Positions 44,898-56,050 of a stretch of DNA of 64,000 bases are shown one piece after another. A program made the position numbers and the translations under genes. Source of the stretch: Lunularia cruciata. Its lineage: Eukaryota; Streptophyta; Marchantiopsida; Lunulariales; Lunulariaceae. The notes beneath the pieces are model-generated. The model made no database searches. It saw only the letters and a list, made by a program, of their open reading frames with translations, and was not told where the DNA came from. The stretch covers positions 52,581,001 through 52,645,000 of the forward strand of contig OX419755.1 in NCBI GenBank assembly GCA_948567375.1. Direction: 5' to 3'. Positions within the stretch are counted from its first letter, which is position 1. The number at the start of each line of letters is the position of its first letter.

Positions 44898-46180
44898 TAA
44901 AGTGGTATGAAATAATCTCTCTACAATATAGTAAACTGTTATTACAAGATCTTTAGTTAAAATTGGATTTGTAATAAAAGTCTAATTCTAAATCTAGAAT
45001 ACTTAATAAAACCAAGCATGTACCAAAATTGGACCTAAATTGGATCATTCACTAGGACAAGCTAAAATGATCTGCAATTGATGTCACCAGAAAAATAAAA
45101 GACGTCAAGAGTCGCGGATGGATGTTTTAAAGTTAGAGTGGCATGAACAGGGCCGTAACTACTTATTCTCTTCTCCATAGTTAGGCGTTCCATTTAATTT
45201 TTTTTATGTAAATTATATAGATGATAAAATAAATAATTTTTACATAAATATTTAAAAATATACTAATTCTTCATAGTTAGTTACCAAATTAAAATTTTTA
45301 ATATGTATAAGTAGTAATTTAAGTATATTTTAAAGAAAATAATTATAATTTATCAAATATGAAGAAACCTTATCAAGACTTCAATGGATAAAACACAAGA
45401 TATAAAATTGAGGATGTGATATTTTCACACCCAAAAACTATATTTCCACACCCCCTACTTATTTTGAGTTTCGCTCTAAGTTAGATAGTCCTAAATTAGT
45501 GATGGTTCACCTACTTTATCTAATTTACGTATCCCTGCTAAAGTTGCCCATCATGAAAACTATCCGAAGGGAAGAACCCGATGGAATCAAAATTTTATGA
45601 ATTGCTAAGTTGGTACATGGTTCAAGTGTATCCTTTAGATCACGGGGTAAAACTCAATTGTGGAAATGAGACATTGGAAGAATCTAAAGAAAAACCACAA
45701 TAAAACGATTTATACTTTCGAAATATTTTCTAGATATTTCTCAACCTTTAAGTGACTGCTACAACAATAACTCTGTTAGCTTCCTATAGTCAATTTCACT
45801 TTGTTTGCCAAAAAGCACCATCAACAACAGCCGTAGTAACCAAAAACAGGTATATACAAATTACAATTTGAGGGCAAACACACCCAAAGCACACACGATC
45901 AACCACACTTGACTCTTGCAAATAAAAGCAAATATCTGGTTTATTGAACACTTCATCAACATAGTGCAAGTGCATGCCTCACTAAGTTTGTATATCCAAA
46001 TGGGAAAGTGTAGCTACTCTGCAATAAATCACCGTAGACTGCAAGCCCAATGTGGAGCACTCCACCTCTAAGAAAACAACCCTATGTCTAACTCCTTACG
46101 ATATGGACAACAAGAAAGAGTATCAATATAGTCTAATAAATACAGGCCTGTAGCAATGGTAGTTAACCTTGTAAATGTGT
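42651..46180. other. AT-rich intergenic region, no gene seen
   Basis: Long AT-rich stretches contain only short frames. A 90-codon frame at 43,242-43,514 has no motif. There is a (TA)n tract at 44,845-44,894. A gggtttaggg telomere-like decamer at about 43,563 is isolated and not an array. Short direct duplication of tatgtaaattatactattta occurs at about 42,682-42,740. Confidence 0.6.
44845..44894. repeat. (TA)n microsatellite
   Basis: About 25 uninterrupted TA units. Confidence 0.95.
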
Positions 46181-46231
46181 TGTGGTACACACATTTTTGT
46201 TTTCTTTCTCAATTTTGAAGAAGAAGTGTAC

Positions 46232-46923
46232 TGTGAGCCGGCCTGTCTCTCACTCATGATGAACCTCTGATGGCTATTATGGTAGTGCACCATGGACTAA
46301 GAAGGCAAGGAACCCCAACTCCATCATACTCCTCCAAGGCTAACACTCCAAGACTCAAGACATTGCTCACTAGAGAACTCAATGAGAGAGAGAGAGTTGC
46401 AAATGAAAGGATGATGAGTATCTCCTCACTCCTTGTTTATATAGTAGTGAAATAGTTATGTACCAAAGTTACTAATTACCGTAGTAACTCAAGTTACTAG
46501 ACTAAAAGTCAAGTAAAGTCAAAAAGGAGAAAGGAATATCCATTCACATGGGCATATTCCCCTAAGCATGTGATCTTATCTTGACCCAACCAATAAGTCA
46601 AGGATACCTTCACATGGGCTATCCTTGGACTAAAGAAGAATCCAAAACAAAAAGGCTTGCGGGCCCAAGAGTTCTCAACTCTTTCCTCAAAGCCAAACAC
46701 CTAGGAATAATACCAAGTCAACACACTAAAATCAAAATAGTGGTGCTTATCTTTTCTACTTCCTCTAAAGTAAGGTCCCTTCTATCTTAGCTATGACTAA
46801 CTTTAGCTAACCATGACTAATATAGAACCATCCTTTATCTCTATATAAATAATATCTCTTAAAGTACTTATAATACAAAGCTAAATATCACAATATCACA
46901 CACATGCACAAATGGGTGTTATA
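46232..46923 (-). repeat. Solo RLG-A LTR inserted in E-1 leader
   Basis: A complete 692-bp LTR, tgtgagcc...tgttata, matching 6,336-6,680 with its left half and 1-335 with its right half. The flanks share gtac (46,228-46,231 and 46,924-46,927). The uninterrupted site agaagtgtatagagaag is present in E-2 near 52,545-52,560, so the insertion is certain and followed the split of the E copies. The TATA region on the minus strand is near 46,845. Confidence 0.93.
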
Positions 46924-47290
46924 GTACAGAGAAGTCGAATTGCGCTTGTATGGCCAAAGACAGCAAAGAAAAGTGTCCTCGGGATGTAACCCGGGTACAC
47001 TTTTCTTCGGGTCATTAGGCGAGGTACTCGGAATTGCTCTATCAGCATACAACCCAAGGTAAGGAGTCTCTGTCTCGAGGGTGCTCAACCCAAGGCCTGG
47101 ACAATGTAACAACTTTCCTTTAGGGCGAGACATTCAAGAAGGTACCGTTCAAAACCAGCGGTCATAAGCGTGAAGGACACTTGACAGTGATAGGAGCATG
47201 CATGAAGCGTGATTTCTTGATAGAAACTCAAATTGAAGAAAGACAGAGAAGGCGCAACTCTATAAAAATTGGGCTAAAGACAAAGCGATG

Positions 47291-49046
47291 ACAAGCAATT
47301 TCCCATCGCCATTAAGAAGTTGTCTTGCAATAGATCGGGGGAAGGGAAGTATAGTCAAAGACGTGCTGGTGTGTCAAGAGGAACTCAAGACAATTAAGCT
47401 GGGAATCAGTAGGAAGAATAGTCCCTAGCCCATAGTGGAAGAGAGAAAGATGGGAGGTAGGAAGAAGAATTCCAAATTCATAGTGAGAAATCATGCGATT
47501 TGGAGGTTAGATGCGATCTCAAGAATTGAAGTCTTGAGCAGGCTTTGGATCATATTCTTGGCATGGAATTGGAAAGTTAGAATTCTAGGGTTCATGACTG
47601 AGATCATTGAGAGTAAGTGTGTTGATGGCCCTGAGGAAGAATGAAGAGAGGAAATCCGGCTTGATGGACAGAGTCGGATTGGAGTTTAGTACTTGGGAGA
47701 GAAGTAGGCGCAGAGCATGGTGCCACGTTCTTGGGGAAGGGAGAAGTAGCCGAAGAAACCCAAGAAGTGAGAGATGCCTTCTCTTTGAAGTGCACAAGGA
47801 ATGGCTACAAAGTGGAGAGCTATAAGGATCTTGTCAAGAGAGGGATCATGAGTGCTCTAATGGCAATCTTGAAGCCGGAGAGAACAACTTATGTGATGAA
47901 GCACCAAGAGGTGTTCTTCCATATGATGTTTGCAAGAGAGCCAATTAATTGGGCAAAGTGTCTTCATGGGAGGACGAGACAGATGGTGTGGAATTTGTGG
48001 GACAAGTCACCTCCACATTACATTGTGCCGTTTGCAGCCCATTTCTATCTAGGGCTGAACTTGCTCAATGCGGCAGAGCAAAATAAGATGGTATCTCATT
48101 TCTATCCTGACTTAAGAAGAGATGTTGATGTGGAGGAGCAGCAATACATTCTTCAGATCAGAAGTAGTGATGAGTACTATGTGCAGATGGGACAGAGTGT
48201 GCTGTTGGAAGTGAGCACTCCAAAGTCAAAGAAAGGGAGTCGACAAGGAGAAGAAGAAGTAGAGAAAGCGAGACCTCGGAAGGCTAGAAGGGTAAATTTG
48301 AGGAAAGAAATGGTGAGAATCGCGTTGTCGAAAGAAGAATCGGAAGGAGAAGCCGAGTGCAAGTCCAAAGACTTGGAGAGGGAGGAAGAACCCAAGTTCA
48401 CACTATAGAGTGGAGACACAAGTAGTGATAGCGATGATGGAGTGGAGATGAAATCAATACCCAAAGAGGAGGAAGCCAAGATGAAGACGGAGGAGAAAGG
48501 TAACTCGAACTGGAAGACAAAGTTCCAGAACAAGAGGAGAAAAGAGTTACAATTCAAAGGGGAGTTTGTTCCAGATGAAAGGCAAAGTGTGGAGTGGGAG
48601 CCAAGTAAGGTAAGAGAAGAGGAGGATGGAAGTTTGGGGAGTGAAGAATCCATTCCTATAAGGCAATTGCGGCTTAGAAGGCGAGTGTCAAGTGAGGAAG
48701 AGGTGAAGAAAGAGATAAGTCTGCAAGTTGAAATAAATGCAAGTGAAGGAGTAGAGTACCTGAGGAAGGTTGTGTACCCATTGTTGGTGAATTTAGAACA
48801 CAGGAAGAAGGAGATGTAGTTGAAGTGTCCGGAGGTGAAGATTGTGTTGCACGTGTTAGCTCAATTAGAAGAAGAGAACTCGGAGTTAAAGAAGAGTATA
48901 ATCCGAGGTCATGAGGAAAGAGAAGTACTACAAGTAGATGCAGAAGTACATAATCAAGTGATCAAGAACTTGAAGAGAGAAGCAAGGAATAGAGAGGGAT
49001 TCATAGAGCAGAGTGACATAGCAAGGGAAAGACAAGTGGCTGAGTA
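47291..49046 (+). pseudogene. E-1 coiled-coil ORF, broken
   Basis: The frame starts MTSNFPSPLR near 47,294 and is shifted by several indels before 47,760. The stretch 47,731-48,408 matches E-2: GYKVESYKD, IMSALMAILKPERTTYVMKHQ, VWNLWDKSPPHYIVPF, DVEEQQYILQIRS. Stops at 48,406 and 48,817 interrupt an acidic linker and a heptad-rich C-terminal part (LEEENSELKKSI, HNQVIKNLKREARNREGF). Layout: N-terminal basic stretch, compact central domain of about 250 residues, acidic linker, long coiled coil. I do not recognise the family. A Gag-like or structural role is only a guess. Confidence 0.65.
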
Positions 49047-52000
49047 TGATCCAAACAATCTTGATTGTGATGATTTAGGCTCTCCCAAAAACGGCACTTC
49101 ACTACAAAACGACTTTGCTTCAGAATTGTGTTCCACCCCTCCACTGAAGGCACAACTTCCTCGATCAAAATTGCTTCACATCAACCTTGCATTGCACTCA
49201 CAACTGCAGAATACTACCAACACTACAATTCCTCTCAGATCTGTCAAGGCATTGCTTTGATTGCACTTCACTCAGGATCAAACACACAGAATGAAGATCA
49301 AGGCTGTGGAATCCAACATCCAACAAGCACATTGACTTGCACTTCAAATTTCTCCAAACACTTACAAACACAATTGCAAAGTTGATACTTGGAATCAAGC
49401 TTAAGCGACGAGCACTACTTCACAGCACTTTGCTTTATCTATTCTCAGAAATTATGAGCACTGAACAACATTTCTCTACGAATGCCACTCTTAAGTAGTG
49501 AACAAATCGACAGTTCTAACAACTATACCATTCTACAACAACTTTTCTAACCTATAGATCCAAAATGACAATGCACCTCTTCATATCTGCCTCTTCAAAT
49601 CTCAAAACTATTACTAGTCCGATCCGATGTCTACTTCGTCATTGGCTTTCAAACCCGAACCCGAAGTAACTTTACTTCCTAATATTTTGTCCTCGGGTCT
49701 TGTATTTTCTTCTTCTTCTACCAGATCCAGTAATTCTCTTTCTTGATCTGAAATTGCACTAGTGGGTAATCTATCTAAATCTTCATCTCTCGACCCACTC
49801 TTCTCTAATGTCTCCATCGGCAACTCTGAAGACATTTGTACTCCTATGTTATCTACTTCGGGTTTTGCTCTAACAACTCTCCGAAGCTTTTCTATCTCTA
49901 TTTTCACTAAGTCCAATCTAATTGAAATGTTATCCTCTACCTCTAAAATCTTTCTGTCTACCCGAGTTCTGAGACTAATTAACAAGGCATTCATATCTGT
50001 ATCCTTTGCTTGTCTTTGCCTTGTCTCCTGCACCAACAACTTCAACTTGTGTAGCCTCGTCTCTTCAATCCGAATGCTGGCCTCTGTACTTAACATTGCA
50101 TTCATTTGGAGGACTATCTCCTTCAATGGCTCCAATCTCATCTTTCTCTCACGTCCCCAATCTGCAAGCCAATCCTCTCGGTACATCACAAACTCCGCCT
50201 CAAACTCGGCTTTCACCGACTCCTTCTCCTTCTCCTTCTGGACAACTCTCTCCTCTTGATTACGAAGTAATTCTTGTAATTGGTCTTCTTCTCTATATCA
50301 TACCGCCAACTCTTGTTGCCAAAGTTGCTTCTTCTGCTTGACACTCTCCATCACCCTATTGAGCTCCTGATCCTTTGTAGCTACTCTCGCCATAGCATGG
50401 ATTACCTCTACTCTTGAATCAGCAAACTACTGCTTCAAGATCTCATACTCAGCTACTTGTCTCTCCCTTGCTGTGTCACTCTTCTTCACAAGATCCTCTC
50501 GATAATTTACTTCTCTCTTCAGGTCTTCAATTACCTGACTTCTCACTACTGCCTCCGCTTGCAACACTTCTCTTTCCTCCTCACCTTGGGTTAGACTCTT
50601 CTTCAACTCCGATTTTTCTTCTTCTAATCTCAATAATACCTGCAAAACAGTCTTCACCTCCGGACATATTGATAGCATTTCCTTCTTCTTGTGCTCCAAC
50701 TTCACCAGCAATGGGCACACAATCTCCCGTAGGTACTCTACTCCATCACTGGCAACTACTTCAACCTGCGGAGTGATCTCCCTTCTCCCTTCTTGTTTGC
50801 CCAATACTTGCCTTTGTCTCTGTAGCCTTTGTATCGGAATTGACGCCTCACTTCCCGAGCTTTCACTCACGTCTTCTTTTGCCTTACTTGGCCCCGCTTC
50901 ACATTTCGCCTTACATCTCAAGCAAACTTCTCTCTGTACTGCGATCTTCTTCTCTTCGGGCACAGTTACTTTGTCTTCCACCTGTGTATTGTTTTTGGCT
51001 TCAATTTCTACCTACACTTCTTCTTCTTCATATTCTTCTTCTGCGGCCACCGGTGCCAATGTCATTTCTCCTCTTTTGCTATCGCTACTCGTATCTCTAC
51101 TTTGTAGCGTTAGCTTAGGCTCCTCCTCGTGTTCCGAGTCTTAGTCTTAAGCTCGGCATCACCTTCCGAGTCTTCATCCTCCGACTCGATCACCACCATA
51201 CCTTGCCTCGAGTTGCCTCTTTGTGTCTTCCGAGGTTTCTTTGTGTCTTTGGCTTTGCCCTGCCGACTCCTCTTCTTCATATTTGGGGTACTCACTGCAA
51301 CCTCCACGTTCTTCCCTGTCTTCATGTAGTAGGCGTTGGTGCTCCTGATTTGCAATATGTATTGCTGCTCCTTGACATCGACCTCCTTTTGCAAATCAGG
51401 ATGGAAGTGCGACACCATCCGAGTCCGCTCTGCCAAGTTCAGCAAATTTAGCCCAAGGTAGAAATGCACTACAAACGGCACGATGTAGTGTGGAGGCAAT
51501 TTATCCCACAAATTCCACACCATCTGCCTTGTTCTCCCGTGGAAACACCTCGCCTAATTGATCGGTTCTCTTGCGAATAGCTTGTGAAAGAACACCGCTT
51601 GGTGTTTCATCACATAAGTGGTTCTCTCCGGCTTCAGGATGGCCATCAGTGCACTCATGATTCCTCTCTTCACAGGGTCTTTGTAGCTCTCAACTTTGTA
51701 CCCATTCTTTGTCCGCTTTGATGAGAATGCATCTCTCACTTCTTGGGTTTCTTGAGCTATCTCTCCCTTCCCCAAGAACGTGGCCCCCTACTTCGAGCCT
51801 GCTTCCTTCCCGAATACAAGTCTCCAATCCGACTCTGTCCAGCAAGCCAGATTTCCTCTCTTCCCTTCTTCCTTGGGTCCATCAAGACACTTGCTCTCAA
51901 TGATTTCTGTCATGAAACCTGGAAAGCTCACATTCCAGTTCCATGCCAGAAAAGTGATCCAAAGTCGGCTCAAGACTTTGATCCTAGCGATTATATCTAA

Positions 52001-52610
52001 CCTACAAATTGCATGATTTTTCACTGCAAATTCAGAGTTCTTCTTTCCTCCTCCCATCTCTTTTGCCTTCTCACTATCTCTCGATTTCACTCTTGCCACT
52101 TCTTCCTTACGCACTAACGCGATTCCAACTCTATTTCCCTTCCCATGATCACCTGCAAGACGACTTCTCAACGGCAAAGGAAAATTACTCGACATTTTTT
52201 GTTGCAAGTTTGATTTTTATAGATTTGCGCTTCTTTGTCTTTCTTCACTTTGAGTTTCTATCGAGAAATCACACCTCCTGCATGCACCTGTCACTGTCAA
52301 TCAACCTTTGCGCGTATGGGCCACCGGTTTTTGAACGGTCCCTTCTTGAATTTCTTGCCCCGACGAAAGGTTGTTAGACTATCTTTGCCTCGGGTTGAGC
52401 TCCTTCCCATACGAAGACAATTTACTTTGGTTGTATGATGATAGGGCATTTCCAAGTACTTCGCCTTATGACCCCAAGTCACTTTACTTTGGGTTTCATC
52501 CCAAAGACTCTTTTCTTTGCCTTCTTCGGCCATACAGGCGCAATCCGACTTCTCTATACACTTCTTCTTCTTTATTTTGAAAAAAAAACAAAAAATGTGG
52601 GCACCACAAA
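49046..52610 (-). mobile_element. E-2: second copy, inverted tail to tail with E-1
   Basis: On the minus strand it begins at the TTTGTGGTGCCCACA terminus (plus-strand tgtgggcaccacaaa, 52,596-52,610). It runs through a leader, an ORF (52,207 to 49,614) and 570 bp of 3' sequence to the junction with E-1 at about 49,046. It is the longest of the three copies. Confidence 0.7.
49614..52207 (-). pseudogene. E-2 coiled-coil ORF, about 860 codons, few lesions
   Basis: Four open pieces in order (51,788-52,207; 51,110-51,775 with one stop; 50,427-50,981; 49,614-50,216) cover one long protein. The N-terminus is MSSNFPLPLRSRLAGDHG-like. The centre has LSRLWITFLAWNWN, GYKVESYKD, IMSALMAILKPERTTYVMKHQ and MVWNLWDKLPPHYIVPF, with a TAG in place of a Trp codon near 51,556. 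A Lys/Arg and acidic linker follows, then coiled coil (LRLEEEKSELKKSL, VIEDLKREVNYREDLVKKSD, LVKIEIEKLRRVVRAK). Few stops or frameshifts are visible, so decay is mild. No enzymatic motif was seen. Confidence 0.65.
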
Positions 52611-53259
52611 TTGCCCTAAGCCAAGGAGTCAAGTTGGGTATGTTCCACTTTGTGAAAATTGCAAAGGTTGGGCCAAATTGGAAATCAGGGCCCACAACCA
52701 CCTAACCCAAAGCCACCAGTGAAGTATGTATAAACCCTAGCAGAGTGCACTGCACTTCAGTCAAAAGGGGATAAAAATGTAAATTGTATAACACTTGAGG
52801 AGGAGAGACCTCAAGAGGGAAGACCGACTTCAGAAGGACAATGGCCAAACCTTGAAATTTTGAAAGTTGAGACATGCTCAGGTAAGAAGAAGCATGGTCC
52901 CAAAGAAATGAGTACTACTTCTTTGTCTTCACAAAAGGCAAAGAGGCTATGTCCAAAAGCAATTCTTTCTACAGAGGAGGAGAAAATTTTAGCAAAAGCC
53001 AAAGCCAAAGCCAAGGCCTTGTAGAAAGAAATACAAGAGGCAATACAATGAACTCAAGAGATGAGTTTGGAGGTGGATACAAAGACAAAGCCTCCACTTT
53101 TTCTGGCAAACATTAGATCAAGAGTCAAGGATTTGATCCAAGCCAATGTGAGTAAACCCAAAGAACCTCAGGTCAAAATCACCAATACTCCGGTCACCAT
53201 CATGAAGCACCCCAAGTCCAATTTGAACACATAGAGACTTCAAACCCAAAGTCAAAGGC

Positions 53260-53870
53260 ACCAAAGATGAAGTTAAAGGAAGTACCCCAATATGATATTG
53301 TGGCAAATTTGGCGTCCATGAATGCAAATGTCACATTCAAGCAATTGTGGGAGGACAACAAGCTGTACAAGAAGTAGCTAAGTTTTCCCTCAAGAAAGTA
53401 AGGGCAATGACCAAGAACAACTTATTGGCCATCTATCATATTGAACAAGAGGATTTGGGATCTCCCAAAGAAGATGCGGAGATCACGGGTTGCATGATCA
53501 CATTGCTACCCTTGGATTTAGGTTCTAGTATGAATGTCATGATAGAGGACCACAAATTGGTTAGTGCTAACATCCCAAATTTTGCAGTTTGTGGATCAAA
53601 CCATGAGACGACCTTTGGGCATGCTGTCAAACATCACTATGATCATTGGAGGTGCCTTTCAAATTAAATTCCATTGTGTTGAGACCATTGATTAAAACTA
53701 GTTACCCATTGTTGATTGGAAGACCTTGGTTGTATAGTGCCCAAGTTGTTGTGGATTGGCACCAACAGAAGTTGAGGTTTAAGGACATCTTGTCCAAAGA
53801 CCAAAAGCTGGTGATTGTGAGTTGGACAAAGGTTCCACACCTTGGAGAAACAAGTTTGTTACAAGACTAA
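53260..53870 (+). pseudogene. RLG-C protease
   Basis: Frames give QYDIVANLASMNANVTFKQL, then ITGCMITLLPLDLGSSMNVMIEDHKL, where LDLGSSMNVM fits the aspartic protease active-site loop (usual D-x-G-S-x-x-N). VLRPLIKTSYPLLIGRPWLYSAQVVVDWHQQKLRF is the usual end of a gypsy protease. The pieces are in different frames. Confidence 0.75.
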
Positions 53871-54299
53871 GATGAATCCAAAGATTCATCATCTTTGTCT
53901 TCTGAAGACTCCAAAGATGAATTCCAAGTCAATTACTTGGAGTGCTACAAGGTAGAGGTCAAAGACAAAGACCCATAAAACATTGCCTTGAGTGAAAATG
54001 ATTTGGAAGAAGGGGGTTTGACTTCAATTCAACTTAGGTTAAGTTGAGTTAGTCATGTTGAAGGAGTCATTAACCTTGATGATTGTCAAGACATTGTCAT
54101 GTCTGAAGGAAAATTTTTTAAATTTTTTGAAGATAGTCACTTTGGAGGAGTTGGTAGGATACACTACACTATTTATAGAGTACTAGGATGTATTTGCTTA
54201 GTCAATTGATCAAATGTCGGGTATTCCATGCCAATTTGGAGACCATCGGATTGATCTTGTTGAAGTTGTTTCAGTACATCAATGATAGTATTGACTGAA

Positions 54300-55600
54300 C
54301 CTAAAGTACTTGCTCTTGGTGAAAGATGAAATTGACAAGTACTTAGAGGTCAAAATAATCTTCCCTATCTTGAGCGGTGAGTGGGTTTCCCCTATTGTCA
54401 TTGTTTTGAAGAAGAAGACTAGGAAGATTTGAGTGTGCCAAGACTTTTGCAAGTTGAATGCAGTTACAAGGAAGGATCATCATGTCTTACCTTTTATCAA
54501 TACAATTTTGGACCAATTAGTTGGTTATCCTTGCTGTAGCTTTCTCAATGGATTTTAAGGCTATAATCAAGTATCTATTTGAGAAGAAGACAAGGACAAT
54601 ACCACATTCACCACCAATTGGGGTACTTTTGCTTACAATCAAATGCCCTTTGGGTTGTGTAATGCTCTTGCTACTTTCTAGTGGATGATGAATGCATTCT
54701 TCAATTTTTTGAAGAATGCATTTGTGGAAGTTTTCATTGATGATTTTTGTGTGTTTGGGCAAAGAGAAGTACATTTAGATTACCTTTACTGGACTTTTGA
54801 AAGGTGTCATTTTGCCAACTTTTCATTACACCTAGAGAAATGCTTCTTTGGAATGAAAGAAGGTATTCTTTTGGTGCATTGGGTCTCAAGCCGAGGTATT
54901 GAAGTTGATGTCAAGAAGGTGAAAGTCATCTCAGTTTTGGAATCTCCTAAAAAATTCAAGATCTGAGGGCCTTCTTGGGAGATGTTGCATACTACACACT
55001 CTTTGTATCAAACTATGTGGTGCTTGGTGCACCCCTAACAAAGCTTTTGAAGAAGGCCAAAGACTACTTGTGGGAAGTAGAACAAGAAGAAGCTTTCCAA
55101 GTGTTGAAGAAGAAATTGGTTGAAGCACCAATTATGAGAGCCCCAAATTGGAATGTCCCTTTTCATGTGTATGTGTACACTCCATCCATGGCAATTGGAA
55201 TTGTCTTAAGTTAGAAGGACAAGAAGAAGAAAGAATACCCAATTTACTATGCCAACTAATAGCTTTCAGTTGGAGAAAAGAACTATTTGACAATTGAAAG
55301 AGAAGCACTCGGAATGGTGTATGCTTGCAAAAAGTTTTGCCACTATTTGTCAGGATACAATTTTGTCTTCTATGCGGACCATTATGGTATGCAACATTTG
55401 ATAAAGAAGGTAGATTTATTTGGGCAAATTGCAAGATGGATCTTGTTGTTACAAGAATTCATATACACAATACAAGTAAGGAATGGAGCTTTGCATTTGA
55501 ATGCAAACTTCTTCTCCAGGTTGGAAACTCAAGACCAAGATTCAGAAATCAATGACTGGTTTCTTGACAAAGAGCTATATCATTTGATGGTATTGAAAAA
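54300..55600 (+). pseudogene. RLG-C reverse transcriptase and RNase H
   Basis: RT reads CQDFCKLNAVTRKDHHVLPF, YNQVSI, TFAYNQMPFGLCNALATF, and the catalytic VFIDDFCVFG near 54,735-54,765, then the thumb LHLEKCFFGMKEGILLVHWVSSRGI. The connection and RNase H follow: GAPLTKLLKKAKDYLWEVEQEEAF, NYLTIEREALGMVYACKKFCHYLSGYNFVFYADH, and QIARWILLLQEFIYTIQVR. Active-site residues of RT are present, but stops occur at about 54,431, 54,557 and 54,680. Confidence 0.87.
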
Positions 55601-55699
55601 TACAAGGTATGTGGCCAAAAATCACTATCTACATACTTTCCATTGTCTTAAAGGACTAGACCCAAAGCAGAGGGCAGTCTTCCTTAAGAAGATGGGCTG

Positions 55700-56050
55700 T
55701 ACTAGCTAAAAGATAACATTTTATTTAAAATGGGCAAAGAAAAAGTATTCAAAGTTGTTTGGAAGCATAAAAAGTTGGAGGAGTAATTGAGTCCTTACAC
55801 TCATCAAGAGGACACTATGCCATTAAGAATACTATAAAGATTCTTTCAACATGGAACTAGTTGCTTATGATGTACAAGGACACTCATGTCCATATCCAAA
55901 GTTGTGATGCTTATCAAAGAACAAGAAAGCTGATAGCTACTTTCTAGTGGCCTTTGAGACCAATTTTGCCATTGGCTCCATTAAAAAAATAAGGAATTGA
56001 TTTTGTGGGTCCAATTCAACCGGTGTTGTACTTTGCCTTTCTCTCTCTAG
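55700..56050 (+). pseudogene. RLG-C integrase N-terminus
   Basis: Frames read LHSSRGHYAIKNTIKIL, HVHIQSCDAYQRTRKL and GIDFVGPIQPV, the HHCC zinc site and the start of the catalytic core (usual H-x-G-x-H, C-x2-C, DFxGP). The rest of integrase is missing. Confidence 0.65.

Larger units (their letters stand above)
46181..49046 (+). mobile_element. E-1: element with coiled-coil ORF, unrecognised family, 3'-truncated
   Basis: The left terminus is ttgtggtacacaca followed by tttttg at 46,194. The leader is then interrupted by a solo RLG-A LTR (46,232-46,923) and resumes at 46,924. It matches the reverse complement of 51,700-52,595 (E-2) closely for several hundred bases, including the catgcatgaagcgtgatttc block and tctataaaaatt. 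The coding part begins near 47,291. Similarity to E-2 continues to about 49,046 (AEYD), where E-1 ends abruptly against E-2's 3' region. No RT, integrase or transposase is present, so it would be non-autonomous. Confidence 0.7.
52611..56050 (+). mobile_element. Ty3/gypsy pol fragment RLG-C
   Basis: Plus-strand order is a Lys-rich region (52,960-53,130), protease (53,300-53,870), RT (54,300-54,960), RNase H (54,975-55,600) and integrase zinc site (55,780-56,030). No LTR is recognisable at either end. The left end abuts the terminus of E-2. Many stops. A diverged minus-strand copy of its protease region lies at 18,945-19,750. Confidence 0.8.

Noticed and set aside
48177-48653. 158-codon Ser-rich minus-strand ORF
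   Set aside because: It is the antisense shadow of the Lys/Glu-rich E-1 ORF; such codons give Ser/Phe/Leu-rich complements. The same holds for the plus-strand frames over E-2 (49,762-51,451).
52596-56050. RLG-C as an integrated caulimovirus-type sequence
   Set aside because: Integrase zinc-site sequence follows RNase H, and no movement-protein or coat motif is seen. It is a gypsy retrotransposon.
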